A model generated the notes under the pieces. That model did not search any database. It was not told the origin of the DNA and was given only the letters and a program-made list of their open reading frames with translations. The translations under genes were made by a program, and so were the position numbers. This document shows, one piece after another, positions 7,960 to 17,105 of a DNA stretch of 64,000 bases (its first letter is position 1; each line of letters opens with the position of its first letter). The stretch comes from Plantactinospora soyae (GTDB taxonomy: Bacteria; Actinomycetota; Actinomycetes; Mycobacteriales; Micromonosporaceae): the NCBI RefSeq assembly GCF_014874095.1, contig NZ_JADBEB010000001.1, positions 1,922,001 to 1,986,000 of the forward strand, read 5' to 3'.

Positions 7960-9501
7960 ATGGACGGTGTCATGCTGATTCTCATCGCCATCGGCGGAGC
8001 AGTGCTCCTCGTTCTCATCCTCGTCATGTTCGTGCTCTCCCGGATCAAGGTCGCCGGCCCGAACGAGGCGTTCATCGTCACCGGCCGCAAGGGGCGTACC
8101 ACCCAGACCGCCGACGGCAGCCGGTCCACCGACATGTCGGGGCAGAAGGTCGTACTCGGGGCGTCGGTCTTCGTACTGCCGGTGGTGCAGAAGTTGCAGT
8201 CGCTCGACCTGTCCAGCCGGCGCATCGACGTCAGCATCAAGGGTGCGGTCAGCAAGCAGGGCATCCGGGCCGAGCTGCACGGCGTCGCGATCGTCAAGGT
8301 CGGTGGGACCGAGGACGCGATCCGGGCCGCCGCGCAGCGGTTCCTGCACCAGCAGGACGAGATCGAGAGCTTCACCCGCGAGGTGCTCGCCGGTGCGCTG
8401 CGCTCGATCGTCGGCCGACTGACCGTCGAGGAGATCATCCGGGACCGGGCGGCGTTCGCCAGCGCGGTGGCCGAGGAGGCCGAGCACTCGATGACCAACC
8501 AGGGTCTGGTGCTCGACACGTTCCAGCTCCAGGACATCCTGGCCGAGGGCTCCTACCTCCAGGACCTCGGACGGCCGGAGGCGGCCCGGGTGCTCAAGGA
8601 CGCGGCCATCGCCGAGGCCCGCGCCCGGCAGCACGCCGAGACGGAGCGGCTGCTCGCCGAGGAGGCCATCGCCGAGGCGAACCGAAACCTGTCGCTGAAG
8701 CAGGCCGGGATCCAGGCCGAGATCGACGCGGCGAAGGCCCGGTCGGCCGCCGCCGGTCCGCTCGCCCAGGCCGAACGGGACCAGGCGATCCTCTCCGAGC
8801 AGCAGAAGGTCGCCGAGCGCAACGCCGAACTCAAGCAGCGGCAGCTCGACACCGAGGTCCGCAAGCCGGCCGACGCCGCGCGGTACAAGGTGGAGCAGGA
8901 GGCCGAGGCGTCCCGCAACGCGGCGGTGCTGCACGCCGACGCCCAGCGGCAGTCCACCATCGCCGCCGCACAGGCCGTCGCCGAGCAGTCCCGGCTGACC
9001 GGTGAGGGCGAGCGGGCCCGCCGGGCGGCGCTGGCCGAGGCCAACGCGATCGAGGGTGCCAAGGAGGGTGAGGCCGAGCAGCGGCGTCGTACCGCCATCG
9101 CCGAGGCCGTCGAGCGCGAGGGGCAGGCGGAGGCAACGGCGATCCTGGCCAAGGGCCAGGCCGAGGCCGAGGCGATGTCCCGCAAGGCCGAGGCGTTCGC
9201 GACGTACGGCGAGGCGGCCGTGCTCGACCTGCTGGTGAAGGTGCTGCCGAAGGTCGTCGAGGCGGCCAGCGCGCCGGTGAGCGCGATCGACAAGATCACG
9301 GTCATCTCCACCGACGGCGCCTCGTCGCTGACCAAGGCGGTCGCGTCCAACGTCGCCCAGGGGTTGCAGCTCGGCACCGACCTGACCGGGGTCGACCTGA
9401 CCGGGCTGCTGGCCCGGCTCGGCGCGGCACGGGTCGGCGACGACCAGGTCGTCGACGGCACGCTGACCAACGGCGGCAAGTCGGTCGAGTCGAAGAGCTG
9501 A
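7960..9501 (+). CDS. Flotillin / SPFH-domain protein
   Basis: 513 residues. An N-terminal membrane helix (residues about 5-27) is followed by an SPFH/Band 7 domain (about 28-210; PNEAFIVTGRKG, LDLSSRRIDVSIKG, GALRSIVGRLTVEEI) and then a long Glu/Ala/Arg/Gln-rich coiled coil (about 215-440), as in flotillins and YuaG/FloT. It ends in a more ordered tail. Flotillins scaffold functional membrane microdomains and affect membrane fluidity and the assembly of membrane complexes. It is the partner of the NfeD-like gene. The start could also be ATG 7972 (MLILIAIGG), which has a GGACGG-like site; the family assignment is unaffected. A strong hairpin follows. Confidence 0.9.
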   Translation: MDGVMLILIAIGGAVLLVLILVMFVLSRIKVAGPNEAFIVTGRKGRTTQTADGSRSTDMSGQKVVLGASVFVLPVVQKLQSLDLSSRRIDVSIKGAVSKQGIRAELHGVAIVKVGGTEDAIRAAAQRFLHQQDEIESFTREVLAGALRSIVGRLTVEEIIRDRAAFASAVAEEAEHSMTNQGLVLDTFQLQDILAEGSYLQDLGRPEAARVLKDAAIAEARARQHAETERLLAEEAIAEANRNLSLKQAGIQAEIDAAKARSAAAGPLAQAERDQAILSEQQKVAERNAELKQRQLDTEVRKPADAARYKVEQEAEASRNAAVLHADAQRQSTIAAAQAVAEQSRLTGEGERARRAALAEANAIEGAKEGEAEQRRRTAIAEAVEREGQAEATAILAKGQAEAEAMSRKAEAFATYGEAAVLDLLVKVLPKVVEAASAPVSAIDKITVISTDGASSLTKAVASNVAQGLQLGTDLTGVDLTGLLARLGAARVGDDQVVDGTLTNGGKSVESKS

Positions 9502-9520
9502 CCCGCGCCGTCCCACCCGC

Positions 9521-9553
9521 GGCCCGGTACCGGAGCACCTCCGGTACCGGGCC
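9521..9553. terminator. Bidirectional terminator between flotillin and DUF1963-like genes
   Basis: Perfect 15-bp arms (9521-9535 and 9539-9553) with a 3-nt loop between two convergent genes whose stops are at 9501 and 9559. Confidence 0.85.
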
Positions 9554-9558
9554 GGTCG

Positions 9559-10677
9559 CTACTGCACGTCGAGCCGGAACGGCAGGTCGGGGCAGCTCTC
9601 GCAGACGAAGATCCGCATCGCACCCCAGCGCCCGACGACTACTCCGGTCGGCATCGCCTCCGACCCCTCCAGCCCAGCCTCCTCGACCGGGCGCCACCGC
9701 TCGCGGGTACCGCCGTCGTACTCGGACGAATCGATCACCAGCGCCAGGGTGGTCGGGCCGGCACAGCTGCGACAGGGAGTCGGAGACAGGTCGGTGACGT
9801 TCCACTTGGCGTACCCGCCGACCTTCCAGCCGGGCACCATGAAGGTGGTGACGTAGTCGACGCCGTGGTCGCCATCGCCATCGCCATCGGCGTCGTCGTC
9901 GCCGTCGCCGTCGCCGTCGTCGTCGTCATCGTCGTCGTCGGACTCCCACTCGTCGATCCGCTCGGCCAGCTCGGCCGGCAGCTCCTCCGGGTACGGGTAC
10001 TCGACGACCTGCTCCGGATGCAGCCGGCACGGCCGGGGCAGGTAGCCCTTGTTCCCGACGTCGCCCCGGGGCGGCGGGGCGTCGGGTCCGGTCACGTCCG
10101 CCTCCCGCCGCCACCGCAGCCGTACCGCCGGACCCCACAGGTTCGCCTGGACGTGCTCGAAGGGACACCACAGCACCTGCAACAGGTCCGCGCCGCCGGG
10201 CCGGAGCAGATCCGGGATGTCCTCGGCCCGCAACTGCGCCACCGCCACCATCGGATTGGGCCGGGGATGTGGACGGGGAACGTACCGGTAGCCGACCACC
10301 GGTCCGTCGTTCACCGACCCGAAGCCGGTGTAGCCGGGACCGACCAGACGCGCGATCTCGTCGTACAGCTCCGTCTCGCCCTCGGCCATCACGTGCCGCG
10401 GCCGGGTACGGCGGGACCCGACCGCCCGGAGCCGGTCCAGCAGTTCGAGTGGAATCGGCACCTCCTCCCGGACCTGGTGTGGCAGCTCGCAGGTGGGCCA
10501 GGGCTCGTCCGCCGGCCAGCGCAGCGGCCCGCCGACATGGCTCTGGGTCGCCTCGACCGGACCCGGACGGGGATGCAGCCGGGTGGTGGTCCGGCCGAAC
10601 CTCTCCAGCCCGGGAAGGCGGGTCAGCGCGTCCGCCGGCGGTGGTGGGGTGCTCAGCACGTCGTCGGGTTCTCCCAT
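9559..10677 (-). CDS. DUF1963-like (YwqG-type) protein with an Asp-rich insert
   Basis: 372 residues. HVGGPLRWPADEPWPTCE near residue 50 is the GGxPxWP signature of the DUF1963/YwqG fold. A C-terminal zinc-ribbon-like CxxC pair (PCRSCAG) lies in a region resembling the family's end, and CESC follows. Function is unknown; relatives are cytoplasmic. Residues about 244-270 are almost only Asp and Gly and come from GAT/GAC/GGC triplet repeats, an apparent expansion not needed by the fold. ATG at 10677 is preferred to the adjacent upstream TTG. Confidence 0.65.
   Translation of the reverse strand: MGEPDDVLSTPPPPADALTRLPGLERFGRTTTRLHPRPGPVEATQSHVGGPLRWPADEPWPTCELPHQVREEVPIPLELLDRLRAVGSRRTRPRHVMAEGETELYDEIARLVGPGYTGFGSVNDGPVVGYRYVPRPHPRPNPMVAVAQLRAEDIPDLLRPGGADLLQVLWCPFEHVQANLWGPAVRLRWRREADVTGPDAPPPRGDVGNKGYLPRPCRLHPEQVVEYPYPEELPAELAERIDEWESDDDDDDDDGDGDGDDDADGDGDGDHGVDYVTTFMVPGWKVGGYAKWNVTDLSPTPCRSCAGPTTLALVIDSSEYDGGTRERWRPVEEAGLEGSEAMPTGVVVGRWGAMRIFVCESCPDLPFRLDVQ
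9866..9945. repeat. Trinucleotide repeat tract inside the DUF1963-like gene
   Basis: About 80 bp of tandem gcc/atc/gtc triplets that encode the Asp/Gly run on the minus strand. Simple tandem repeats of this length can change length by slippage. Confidence 0.75.
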
Positions 10678-10689
10678 CAAGCGTTCTGG

Positions 10690-11295
10690 TCAGCCTGACC
10701 GGACGTACGACGTGTCGAAGATCAGAGACTTCTGCGTCAGTGAGTTCCCGGCACAGGTGTAGCTGGACGGTTCGGTGGAGGCGGTGAAATCCTGCCACGG
10801 TCCCGGCGTACCACCGCCGACCAGGAGCCGGACGTTGGCCTGGGAGCGTACGTCCGACAGCTCGATCCGATCGGCGGCGAGCAGGTAGCGGTAGCTGACC
10901 GTACCCCGCAACTCCAGGACGACGTCCTGCCCCGCGTAGTCGCCCCGGTAGACGGTGCCGGTGCCGTAGTCGACGATCCCGCTTCCCTCGGCGCTGAGCG
11001 AGAGCGTGGAACCGACCCCGCCGGTGAATCTCAACCGGCCCACCCCGGGTACGTCGACCTGTTCGCTGTGCGAGGTCACCCGCCAGGCCCCGACCAGACA
11101 GTCGACCCCGCCGCCGGGTGCGGCGGCCACGGTCGGGGTGGGCGGGGGTGATCCGGTGCCGTCCGCGCCGCCGTCCGCGCCGTGCCGGAGCACGAGTACG
11201 ACCACGATCGCGACCACCAGGCCGACCAGCGTCGACGCCAACGCCACCATCGGAACCAGGAAGGACCGGTTGCCCGGCCCGCCCGAGACCGCCAC
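10690..11295 (-). CDS. Membrane-anchored hypothetical protein, lipocalin-like exterior
   Basis: 201 residues: a short cytoplasmic start, one transmembrane helix at about 15-37, a Pro/Thr/Gly linker, then an exterior beta-rich domain beginning CLVGAWRVTSH, which resembles the first strand of lipocalin-like proteins (xxGxW). Two Cys (CLVGAW and YTCAG) could form a disulfide. Not assigned to a known family. GTG at 11295 is chosen since GGAGG lies six bases upstream; the GTG two codons earlier would overlap that site. It lies 12 bp upstream of the DUF1963-like gene on the same strand, so the two are likely an operon. Confidence 0.65.
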   Translation of the reverse strand: MAVSGGPGNRSFLVPMVALASTLVGLVVAIVVVLVLRHGADGGADGTGSPPPTPTVAAAPGGGVDCLVGAWRVTSHSEQVDVPGVGRLRFTGGVGSTLSLSAEGSGIVDYGTGTVYRGDYAGQDVVLELRGTVSYRYLLAADRIELSDVRSQANVRLLVGGGTPGPWQDFTASTEPSSYTCAGNSLTQKSLIFDTSYVRSG

Positions 11296-11452
11296 GGTCA
11301 CCTCCCCGGCCGTTGCACGTCATCGGGAACGGTAGCGGATATTTCGGACGGTCGATGACCCGGGTGTGCCGGCACCCTTGTGGCAGGGAAGGCGTCCGCA
11401 CTGCGCGGAACCGGCCCGCTCGGCCGCTGGAAGTGGTACGACAGTTCGGGCG

Positions 11453-13063
11453 TCAGCCGGTGACGCCCTGGTCGCGGGCCCAGCGCTGCAACTCGGCCTC
11501 CGCCTCGTCCCGGGTCAGCGGCCCGCGTTCCATGCGCTGCTCCTTCAGGTGCCGCCAGGCCCGACCGACGATCGGCCCCGGGGGTACGCCGAGCAGTTCC
11601 ATGATCGCGTTGCCGTCGAGGTCGGGGCGTACCCGGGCCAGGTCCTCCTCCGCCGCGAGCCGGGAGATCCGGTCCTCCAGGGCGTCGTAGTCGGCGGCCA
11701 GCGCGGCAGCCTTGCGGCGGTTCCGGGTGGTGCAGTCGGACCGGGTCAACTTGTGCAGCCGGGGCAGCAGGGCACCGGCGTCGGTGACGTACCGCCGGAC
11801 CGCGGAGTCGGTCCACTCGCCCCGGCCGTACCCGTAGAACCGCAGGTGCAGCCCGACCAGCCCGACCACCTGGCTGATCACGTCCTTGGGATAGCGCAGC
11901 GCCTTCATCCGCTGCTTGGTCAGCCGGGCCCCGACCACCTCGTGGTGGTGGAAGCTGACCCGACTGTCCGGGCCGACCGCCTTGGTCGCCGGCTTGCCCA
12001 CGTCGTGCATGAGCGCGGCCATCCGCAGCACGAAGTCGCAGCCGTCCTCCTCCAGCCCGACGGCGTTGCTCACCACGGTCAGGGTGTGCTCGTAGACGTC
12101 CTTGTGCTGGGCGTGCTCGTCGATCTCCAGCTTCAGCCCGGACAGCTCCGGCAGGAACCGGTCGGCCAGGCCGGTGTCGACAAGCAACCGCAGCCCGGTG
12201 ATCGGGTCCGCCCCGCAGAGCAGCTTGGTGAACTCGTCCCGGATCCGCTCGGCGGTGATCCGGTCCAGGTCCGTCGCCATCGCCCGCATCGCCGCCCGGA
12301 CCGGCGGATGCACGGCGAACCGGAGCTGCGCGGCGAACCGGGCGGCCCGGAGCATCCGCAGCGGATCGTCGCCGAACGACTCCTCGGGGGTACCCGGGGT
12401 CCGGATCACCTGGTCGGCGAGGTCGTCCAGTCCGCCGTGCGGGTCGGTGAACTCGTGGTCGGGCAGGCTGACCGCCATCGCGTTGATGGTGAAGTCGCGC
12501 CGCCGCAGGTCGTCGCCGAGGTTGGTGCCGTACTCGACGACGGGGTTCCGGCTCACCTGGTCGTACGACTCGGCCCGGAAGGTGGTGATCTCCAGGCGCA
12601 GTCCGTCGCGCTGCGCGCCGATCGTGCCGAACTCGCGCCCGGTCTCCCAGGTCGCCTCGGCCCAGCCCTTCAGCAGCCGCAGCGTCTCGTCCGGATGCGC
12701 GTCGGTAGCGAAGTCGAGGTCCTCGCCGAGCCGGCCGAGCAACGCGTCCCGGACCGACCCGCCAACCAGGTGCAGTTCGTGGCCGGCGGCGGCGAACCTG
12801 CGGCCCACTTCGTCGGCGACGGGAGACACCCGCAACAGCTCCGCGACGGCGTTGCGCTGGGCGGTGGTCAACCGGGTCATTCGGGGCGCCGATCCTGCGG
12901 AGTCCGGCCCGGGGACGACCGACTCCGTACCCTCCGGACCGGGTGGCCGGGTCGACTCCGGTCCGCCGGACCGGAAACCGGTCGGGGCGGACGCGCCGGG
13001 ACCGGGCGACCTGGTGCGCGACGGTGTGGAACGGTCAGCGTTCGGGGCGGATGTTTCGGACAT
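11453..13063 (-). CDS. cca: CCA tRNA nucleotidyltransferase
   Basis: 536 residues; adds or repairs the 3' CCA of tRNAs in the cytoplasm. Residues 1-60 are a Pro/Ser-rich, probably disordered extension. The polymerase head domain (about 85-220) shows LVGGSVRDALLG and EDLDFATDA (metal-binding Asp pair), then RRRDFTINAMA and the arginine-rich PFGDDPLRMLRAARFA-type neck. A C-terminal HD domain follows (HDVGKPATK). This fits the actinobacterial PcnA/Cca type with HD domain. It is divergent from murJ as in other Actinobacteria. tRNA-Ile in this window has no encoded CCA, so this enzyme is needed. ATG at 13063 is chosen; an internal ATG at 12880 would remove the extension. Confidence 0.93.
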   Translation of the reverse strand: MSETSAPNADRSTPSRTRSPGPGASAPTGFRSGGPESTRPPGPEGTESVVPGPDSAGSAPRMTRLTTAQRNAVAELLRVSPVADEVGRRFAAAGHELHLVGGSVRDALLGRLGEDLDFATDAHPDETLRLLKGWAEATWETGREFGTIGAQRDGLRLEITTFRAESYDQVSRNPVVEYGTNLGDDLRRRDFTINAMAVSLPDHEFTDPHGGLDDLADQVIRTPGTPEESFGDDPLRMLRAARFAAQLRFAVHPPVRAAMRAMATDLDRITAERIRDEFTKLLCGADPITGLRLLVDTGLADRFLPELSGLKLEIDEHAQHKDVYEHTLTVVSNAVGLEEDGCDFVLRMAALMHDVGKPATKAVGPDSRVSFHHHEVVGARLTKQRMKALRYPKDVISQVVGLVGLHLRFYGYGRGEWTDSAVRRYVTDAGALLPRLHKLTRSDCTTRNRRKAAALAADYDALEDRISRLAAEEDLARVRPDLDGNAIMELLGVPPGPIVGRAWRHLKEQRMERGPLTRDEAEAELQRWARDQGVTG

Positions 13064-13214
13064 GGGATCGCCAGCGTAGCGGGCCGACCGGTGCCGCGTG
13101 GCGGCGGGCACACCGGGCGGAAGCGACGCGCCCCGGCAGAACGGTGACCGGGTTGACTAAGGTTCCAACAGTGCCGGCGGGTGCCCTGCCCGCCGTACCC
13201 CTTGGGAGGCTGAC

Positions 13215-14933
13215 ATGGCTGGCGGGCTGTACCGCAGCGCGAATGCCATGCCGGAGGGGGTTCCGCCGCCCCCGGACGGAGCGACGCTGATCTCGGCCAC
13301 CCCGGCGATCGAGGGCACCAACCCGCCGCCCGAACCGGGCGGCAACGCCGCCGGCAACAGCGCGATGATGGCGGCCTTCAGTCTGATCAGCCGGGGTACG
13401 GGCTTCCTCCGGCAACTGATGATCGTGGCGACGCTGGGCCTGAGCCTGGTAGGCAACGCCTACACCACCGCCCAGATCATTCCCGGCATGGTCTACGAGT
13501 TCCTGCTCGGCGGCATCCTGAGCAGCGTCCTGATCCCGGTGCTGGTACGCCGCCGCAAGGCCGATCCGGACGGCGGGCAGGCGTACACCCAGCGACTGCT
13601 CAGCCTGGCGGTGCTCATCCTCGGTGGCGCCGCGCTGCTGGCGGTGCTCGGCGCCTCGGTGCTGACGACCATCTACGCCGGACGGCAGGGCCAGGACTAC
13701 CGGGAGCTGGTCACCAACCTGTCCCGGCTGCTGTTGCCTATCCTCTTCTTCTCCGGAGTGAGCGCCCTGCTCACCGCGGTGCTCAACACCCGGGGCCACT
13801 TCGCCGCGCCGGCGTGGGCGCCGATCCTGAACAACGTGGTGGTGATCGCCACCTGCGGCCTCTACATCGCCATCTTCGGCGCCAAGACCGTCCAGCCGGA
13901 GGAGATGGGCCTCGGCCGGGTACTGGTGCTCGGCGGGGGCACCCTGCTGGGCCTCGTGGTGCAGACCGCCGGCATGCTGCCGGCGCTGCGCAAGGTCGGG
14001 TTCCGCTGGCGCTGGCGGTTCGACTTCCGGGCGCTCGGGCTGCGCGAGCTGGGCCGGCTCGGCGGCTGGATGTTCTGCTACGTCGCGGTGAACTCGTTCG
14101 GCCTGATCGTGCTCTTCAACCTGCTCAACGAGGTGAAGGACAAATCCGCCGGCCCGCTGGTCTACAACAACGTCTTCCTGCTGCTGATGATGGCGCACGG
14201 CATCATCGCCGTCTCGATCATCACCGCGCTGCTGCCGAGGATGAGCGCCGCCGCCGCCGACGGCCGGTACGCCGACATAGCGGCCGACCTGAGCCGGGGC
14301 ACCCGTACGGTGACCGCGGCGCTCGCCCCGATCGCGGTCTGCTACGCGGTTCTCGCCGACCCGATCGCGAAGGCCCTGTTCGACTACGGCGCCGCCCAGG
14401 GCGGGTCCGGCACCACCGGTCCGGTACTGCTGGTCGCCGCGCTCGCGCTGATCCCGTTCGCGGTCAGCCAGCTCTTCACGTTCGCCTTCTGGGCGATGCC
14501 CGACACCCGGATGCCGGCGCTGATCAACGTGCCGGTGGTGGCCGTACGGGTGCTGGTCCAGGTGATCGTCTTCGCCGCCTTCTCCACCTCGTTCCTGGCC
14601 GCCGGGATGATGATCGGGAACGCCGTCTCGTACATCGCGGCGGCGGCGATCTCCGCCTGGTTCCTGCGCCCCCACATCGGTCAGATCGGAGTCGCCGCGA
14701 TCATGCGGACGTTCGGCCGGGTCCTGATCGCCGCCGTCGGCGCGACCCTGGTCGGGCTGCTCGTGGTGGCGTTGCTGCCCGGCGAGGCCGCGTCGAACCG
14801 GTGGCTGGCGTTCGTCGAGGTGGCCGTCGGCGGTGCGGTGATCGGCGGGACGTACCTCGGGCTCGCGATGCTGCTGCGAATCCGGGAGATAACGGACCTG
14901 GTCACCATGGTCCGGCGCCGACTCGGCCGGTGA
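13215..14933 (+). CDS. murJ: Lipid II flippase MurJ (MviN)
   Basis: 572 residues with about 14 transmembrane helices (MVF family). After a Pro-rich 50-residue cytoplasmic start come SLISRGTGFLRQLMIVATLG and AYTTAQIIPGMVYEFLLGG, the conserved MurJ opening with the cavity arginine. It moves lipid II across the membrane for cell-wall synthesis. In Mycobacterium the same gene carries a C-terminal pseudokinase and exterior domain; here the protein ends after the last helix and those parts are encoded by the separate gene at 15437. ATG at 13215 follows GGGAGG. cca is divergent upstream. Confidence 0.95.
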   Translation: MAGGLYRSANAMPEGVPPPPDGATLISATPAIEGTNPPPEPGGNAAGNSAMMAAFSLISRGTGFLRQLMIVATLGLSLVGNAYTTAQIIPGMVYEFLLGGILSSVLIPVLVRRRKADPDGGQAYTQRLLSLAVLILGGAALLAVLGASVLTTIYAGRQGQDYRELVTNLSRLLLPILFFSGVSALLTAVLNTRGHFAAPAWAPILNNVVVIATCGLYIAIFGAKTVQPEEMGLGRVLVLGGGTLLGLVVQTAGMLPALRKVGFRWRWRFDFRALGLRELGRLGGWMFCYVAVNSFGLIVLFNLLNEVKDKSAGPLVYNNVFLLLMMAHGIIAVSIITALLPRMSAAAADGRYADIAADLSRGTRTVTAALAPIAVCYAVLADPIAKALFDYGAAQGGSGTTGPVLLVAALALIPFAVSQLFTFAFWAMPDTRMPALINVPVVAVRVLVQVIVFAAFSTSFLAAGMMIGNAVSYIAAAAISAWFLRPHIGQIGVAAIMRTFGRVLIAAVGATLVGLLVVALLPGEAASNRWLAFVEVAVGGAVIGGTYLGLAMLLRIREITDLVTMVRRRLGR

Positions 14934-14974
14934 AAGGGGTCGGTTGGGCTCCGGGGCGTACCTGGGGAAGCGGT

Positions 14975-15027
14975 TGTGGATAACTCGTCCTATCCGGGCC
15001 GCAGCAAGGTGAATCGCCTGTGGATAA
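14975..15027. promoter_or_regulatory. Two perfect DnaA boxes downstream of murJ
   Basis: TGTGGATAA (reverse of TTATCCACA) occurs at 14975-14983 and 15019-15027, in the same orientation 44 bp apart (about four helical turns), in the 503-bp gap between murJ and the pseudokinase gene. Placement 20 kb from oriC suggests a DnaA-titration or regulatory site; this is inference. Confidence 0.6.
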
Positions 15028-15201
15028 CGGCGGGTCAGGATCGACTCACTCGGCGTCAACCTATTGGTGGCGGACCCGGATACCCCGGCCCCGCTCGATC
15101 CGGCATACTTCCGGCGCGCGGGGGAAGGTGCCGGGTGCACGGCGGTACTCCGGACGACCGGAGTGCCGGGACCGACTGCGACCGGCACACCGACCCGGTA
15201 G

Positions 15202-15236
15202 CAAACTGTTGAAATTAACCTATAGATTGCTAAACG
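15202..15236 (+). promoter_or_regulatory. AT-rich promoter-like island before the pseudokinase-sigM unit
   Basis: A stretch rich in A and T in a very GC-rich setting, with TTGAAA at 15209-15214 and TATAGA/TAAACG at the -10 distance. It is probably a promoter or UP-type element for the downstream genes, about 200 bp from the start codon. The rest of the 14934-15436 gap shows no gene. Confidence 0.4.
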
Positions 15237-15436
15237 CACGAGCCATCAGGCGGACCCAGCGGGCGATCCGGCGCGCTTCCCGACACTTCCGGCAGCTGGT
15301 CGGCCTACGGCCGCAAGATGACGTGTCGGGGATTAGTCAGACCCGGGTAAGGTCGCTCTCGACGGGTGCGGCTAGCGCCTAGGCTAGGAGAGCCGGTGGC
15401 CGTCCGATTCCTTCGAAGGCGGAGCGGGAAAGCCAG

Positions 15437-17056
15437 ATGCCTAGCAGCACGGGTCCATCGATCGACACGATCACCGAGGGAGGACGGGTGACCCAGGTCG
15501 GCGAAGGTCAGGAGGCGGACGAGGTAGCTCCCTCTGTGATGACCTTCGGTGCGCCCGCCGTCGGTGAGGTCCTGGCCGAGCGGTACGAGCTTGCGGAGCA
15601 CATCAACGACGACAGCGCCGGCCGCCAGGTGTGGCGTGGCGTGGACGTGATCCTGCGGCGGCCGGTGGCCGTCGTACTGCGCTACCCCGGCGGCGACTCC
15701 GCGAAGGAGATGCTCCAGGCCGCCGTGGCGGCGAGCCGGGTGATCCACCCCAACCTCGTCGGCGTCTACGACGCGATCGACGAGGAGGACCGGGCGTACG
15801 TCGTCCGCGAGTGGGTGGACGGGCACTCGTTGCGCGAACTGGTCGCCGACGGAGTCCTCGACCCGGCCCGGGCCACCAGCATCGCCCACGCCATCGCCGG
15901 TGCGATCTCGGCCATCCACGCCACCGGCATGGTGCACGGCAACCTGCACCCCGGCACCGTGATGGTCGGCGACGACGGTCGGGTGGTGCTCGCCGACGCC
16001 CGCACCGACGGCGCAGACACTCCCGAGACCGACGTACGCGCGGTCGGCGGCGTCCTCTACTACGCGCTCACCGGCCATTGGCCGCACGCCGAGGCGTCCC
16101 TGACCAGTGGCGAGGGCCGCCGGGCCCGCACCGCCCTGGCGGACGCCGTCCGCGACGCCAGCGGCACCATCGCGGCGCCCCGACAGGTCCGTGCCGGCGT
16201 ACCCGCGTACCTCGACGACCTCACCATGGACCTGCTCGACTCCCAGCTTCCGGTGCCGTCCTCCGACATCCTGGCCGCCGAGTTGAGCCGGCTGGACGCC
16301 GCCGCGGAGGAGCAGTACCTCGACAGCGGCCCGCTGCGTTTCACCTCCGGCGACGACGGCGGCCCCGACCTACCGGCGACCGGTGGCCGGAGAATGCTGA
16401 TCGGCGTGGCCGCGCTGTTGGTGGTCGCCCTGGTCGGCCTGATCCTCGGCATCAACGCGCTGGTCGGCGGGAGCCCGGCCGACGACCAGGCTGGGCCGAC
16501 GCCGACCGCCGGGACCAGCAACGAGCCCGCCGCCGCGGGTGATCCGGATCCGCCGCTGGCCAAGCCGCAGAAGGTCGCCCTCAAGGGCAGCCAGGTACGG
16601 GTCATCGACCCGGGCGGCACCCGCACCGAGCTGGACGGTGTGGAGAAGGTGGTCGACGGCAATCCCAACGAGGCGTGGGAGACCGAGACCTACAAGACCG
16701 ACTCCAAGTTCGGTAGGAACAAGCCCGGCATGGGGATCCTGATCGACCTCGGCGAGCTCCGGTCGGTCACCAGCGTGCAGGTGCAGCTCTCCGAGGGTGG
16801 CGCCTCCGCCGAGCTGCGCTCGGGAGACAAGAACTACGACGCCAACAGCGCCGGAGACAAGGACCTCGTCGAGGCGTACAAGAGGGTCGGTCTTCCGATC
16901 GACAAGTCCGACGGCTCCGGTGCCACCATGACCTTCAGCTCGTTCGAGCCGGACCAGAAGTACCGCTACCTGCTGCTCTGGATCACCGACCTGCCGGAAA
17001 TCGACGCCGGCAAGTACAAGCTCGGCGTGCAGGAGATCACGGTCAATAGCCGGTGA
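15437..17056 (+). CDS. MurJ-associated pseudokinase, membrane-anchored with discoidin-like exterior
   Basis: 539 residues. Residues about 45-290 form a protein-kinase fold, but the catalytic loop reads HGNLHP (Asp of HRD replaced by Asn) and the DFG motif reads DAR, so catalysis should be lost: a pseudokinase. A transmembrane helix lies at about 316-338, then a linker and a C-terminal beta-sandwich resembling F5/8-type discoidin (DGNPNEAWETETY, IDLGELRSVTSVQVQL). This is the MviN pseudokinase-plus-exterior module of mycobacteria made as a separate protein; there, phosphorylation of MviN recruits the FHA protein FhaA. ATG 15437 is used; GTG 15488 has a better GGGAGG site and would drop 17 residues. 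sigM follows after 49 bp. Confidence 0.85.
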   Translation: MPSSTGPSIDTITEGGRVTQVGEGQEADEVAPSVMTFGAPAVGEVLAERYELAEHINDDSAGRQVWRGVDVILRRPVAVVLRYPGGDSAKEMLQAAVAASRVIHPNLVGVYDAIDEEDRAYVVREWVDGHSLRELVADGVLDPARATSIAHAIAGAISAIHATGMVHGNLHPGTVMVGDDGRVVLADARTDGADTPETDVRAVGGVLYYALTGHWPHAEASLTSGEGRRARTALADAVRDASGTIAAPRQVRAGVPAYLDDLTMDLLDSQLPVPSSDILAAELSRLDAAAEEQYLDSGPLRFTSGDDGGPDLPATGGRRMLIGVAALLVVALVGLILGINALVGGSPADDQAGPTPTAGTSNEPAAAGDPDPPLAKPQKVALKGSQVRVIDPGGTRTELDGVEKVVDGNPNEAWETETYKTDSKFGRNKPGMGILIDLGELRSVTSVQVQLSEGGASAELRSGDKNYDANSAGDKDLVEAYKRVGLPIDKSDGSGATMTFSSFEPDQKYRYLLLWITDLPEIDAGKYKLGVQEITVNSR

Positions 17057-17105
17057 CGGGGCGGTCACCCCGACGACTGATGCGCCCTTCGGTTATCGTG
17101 CGGCC

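Noticed and set aside
13035-15239. A 734-codon minus-strand frame over murJ
   Set aside because: Antisense to murJ, His/Asp/Glu/Arg-rich as expected for a shadow frame.
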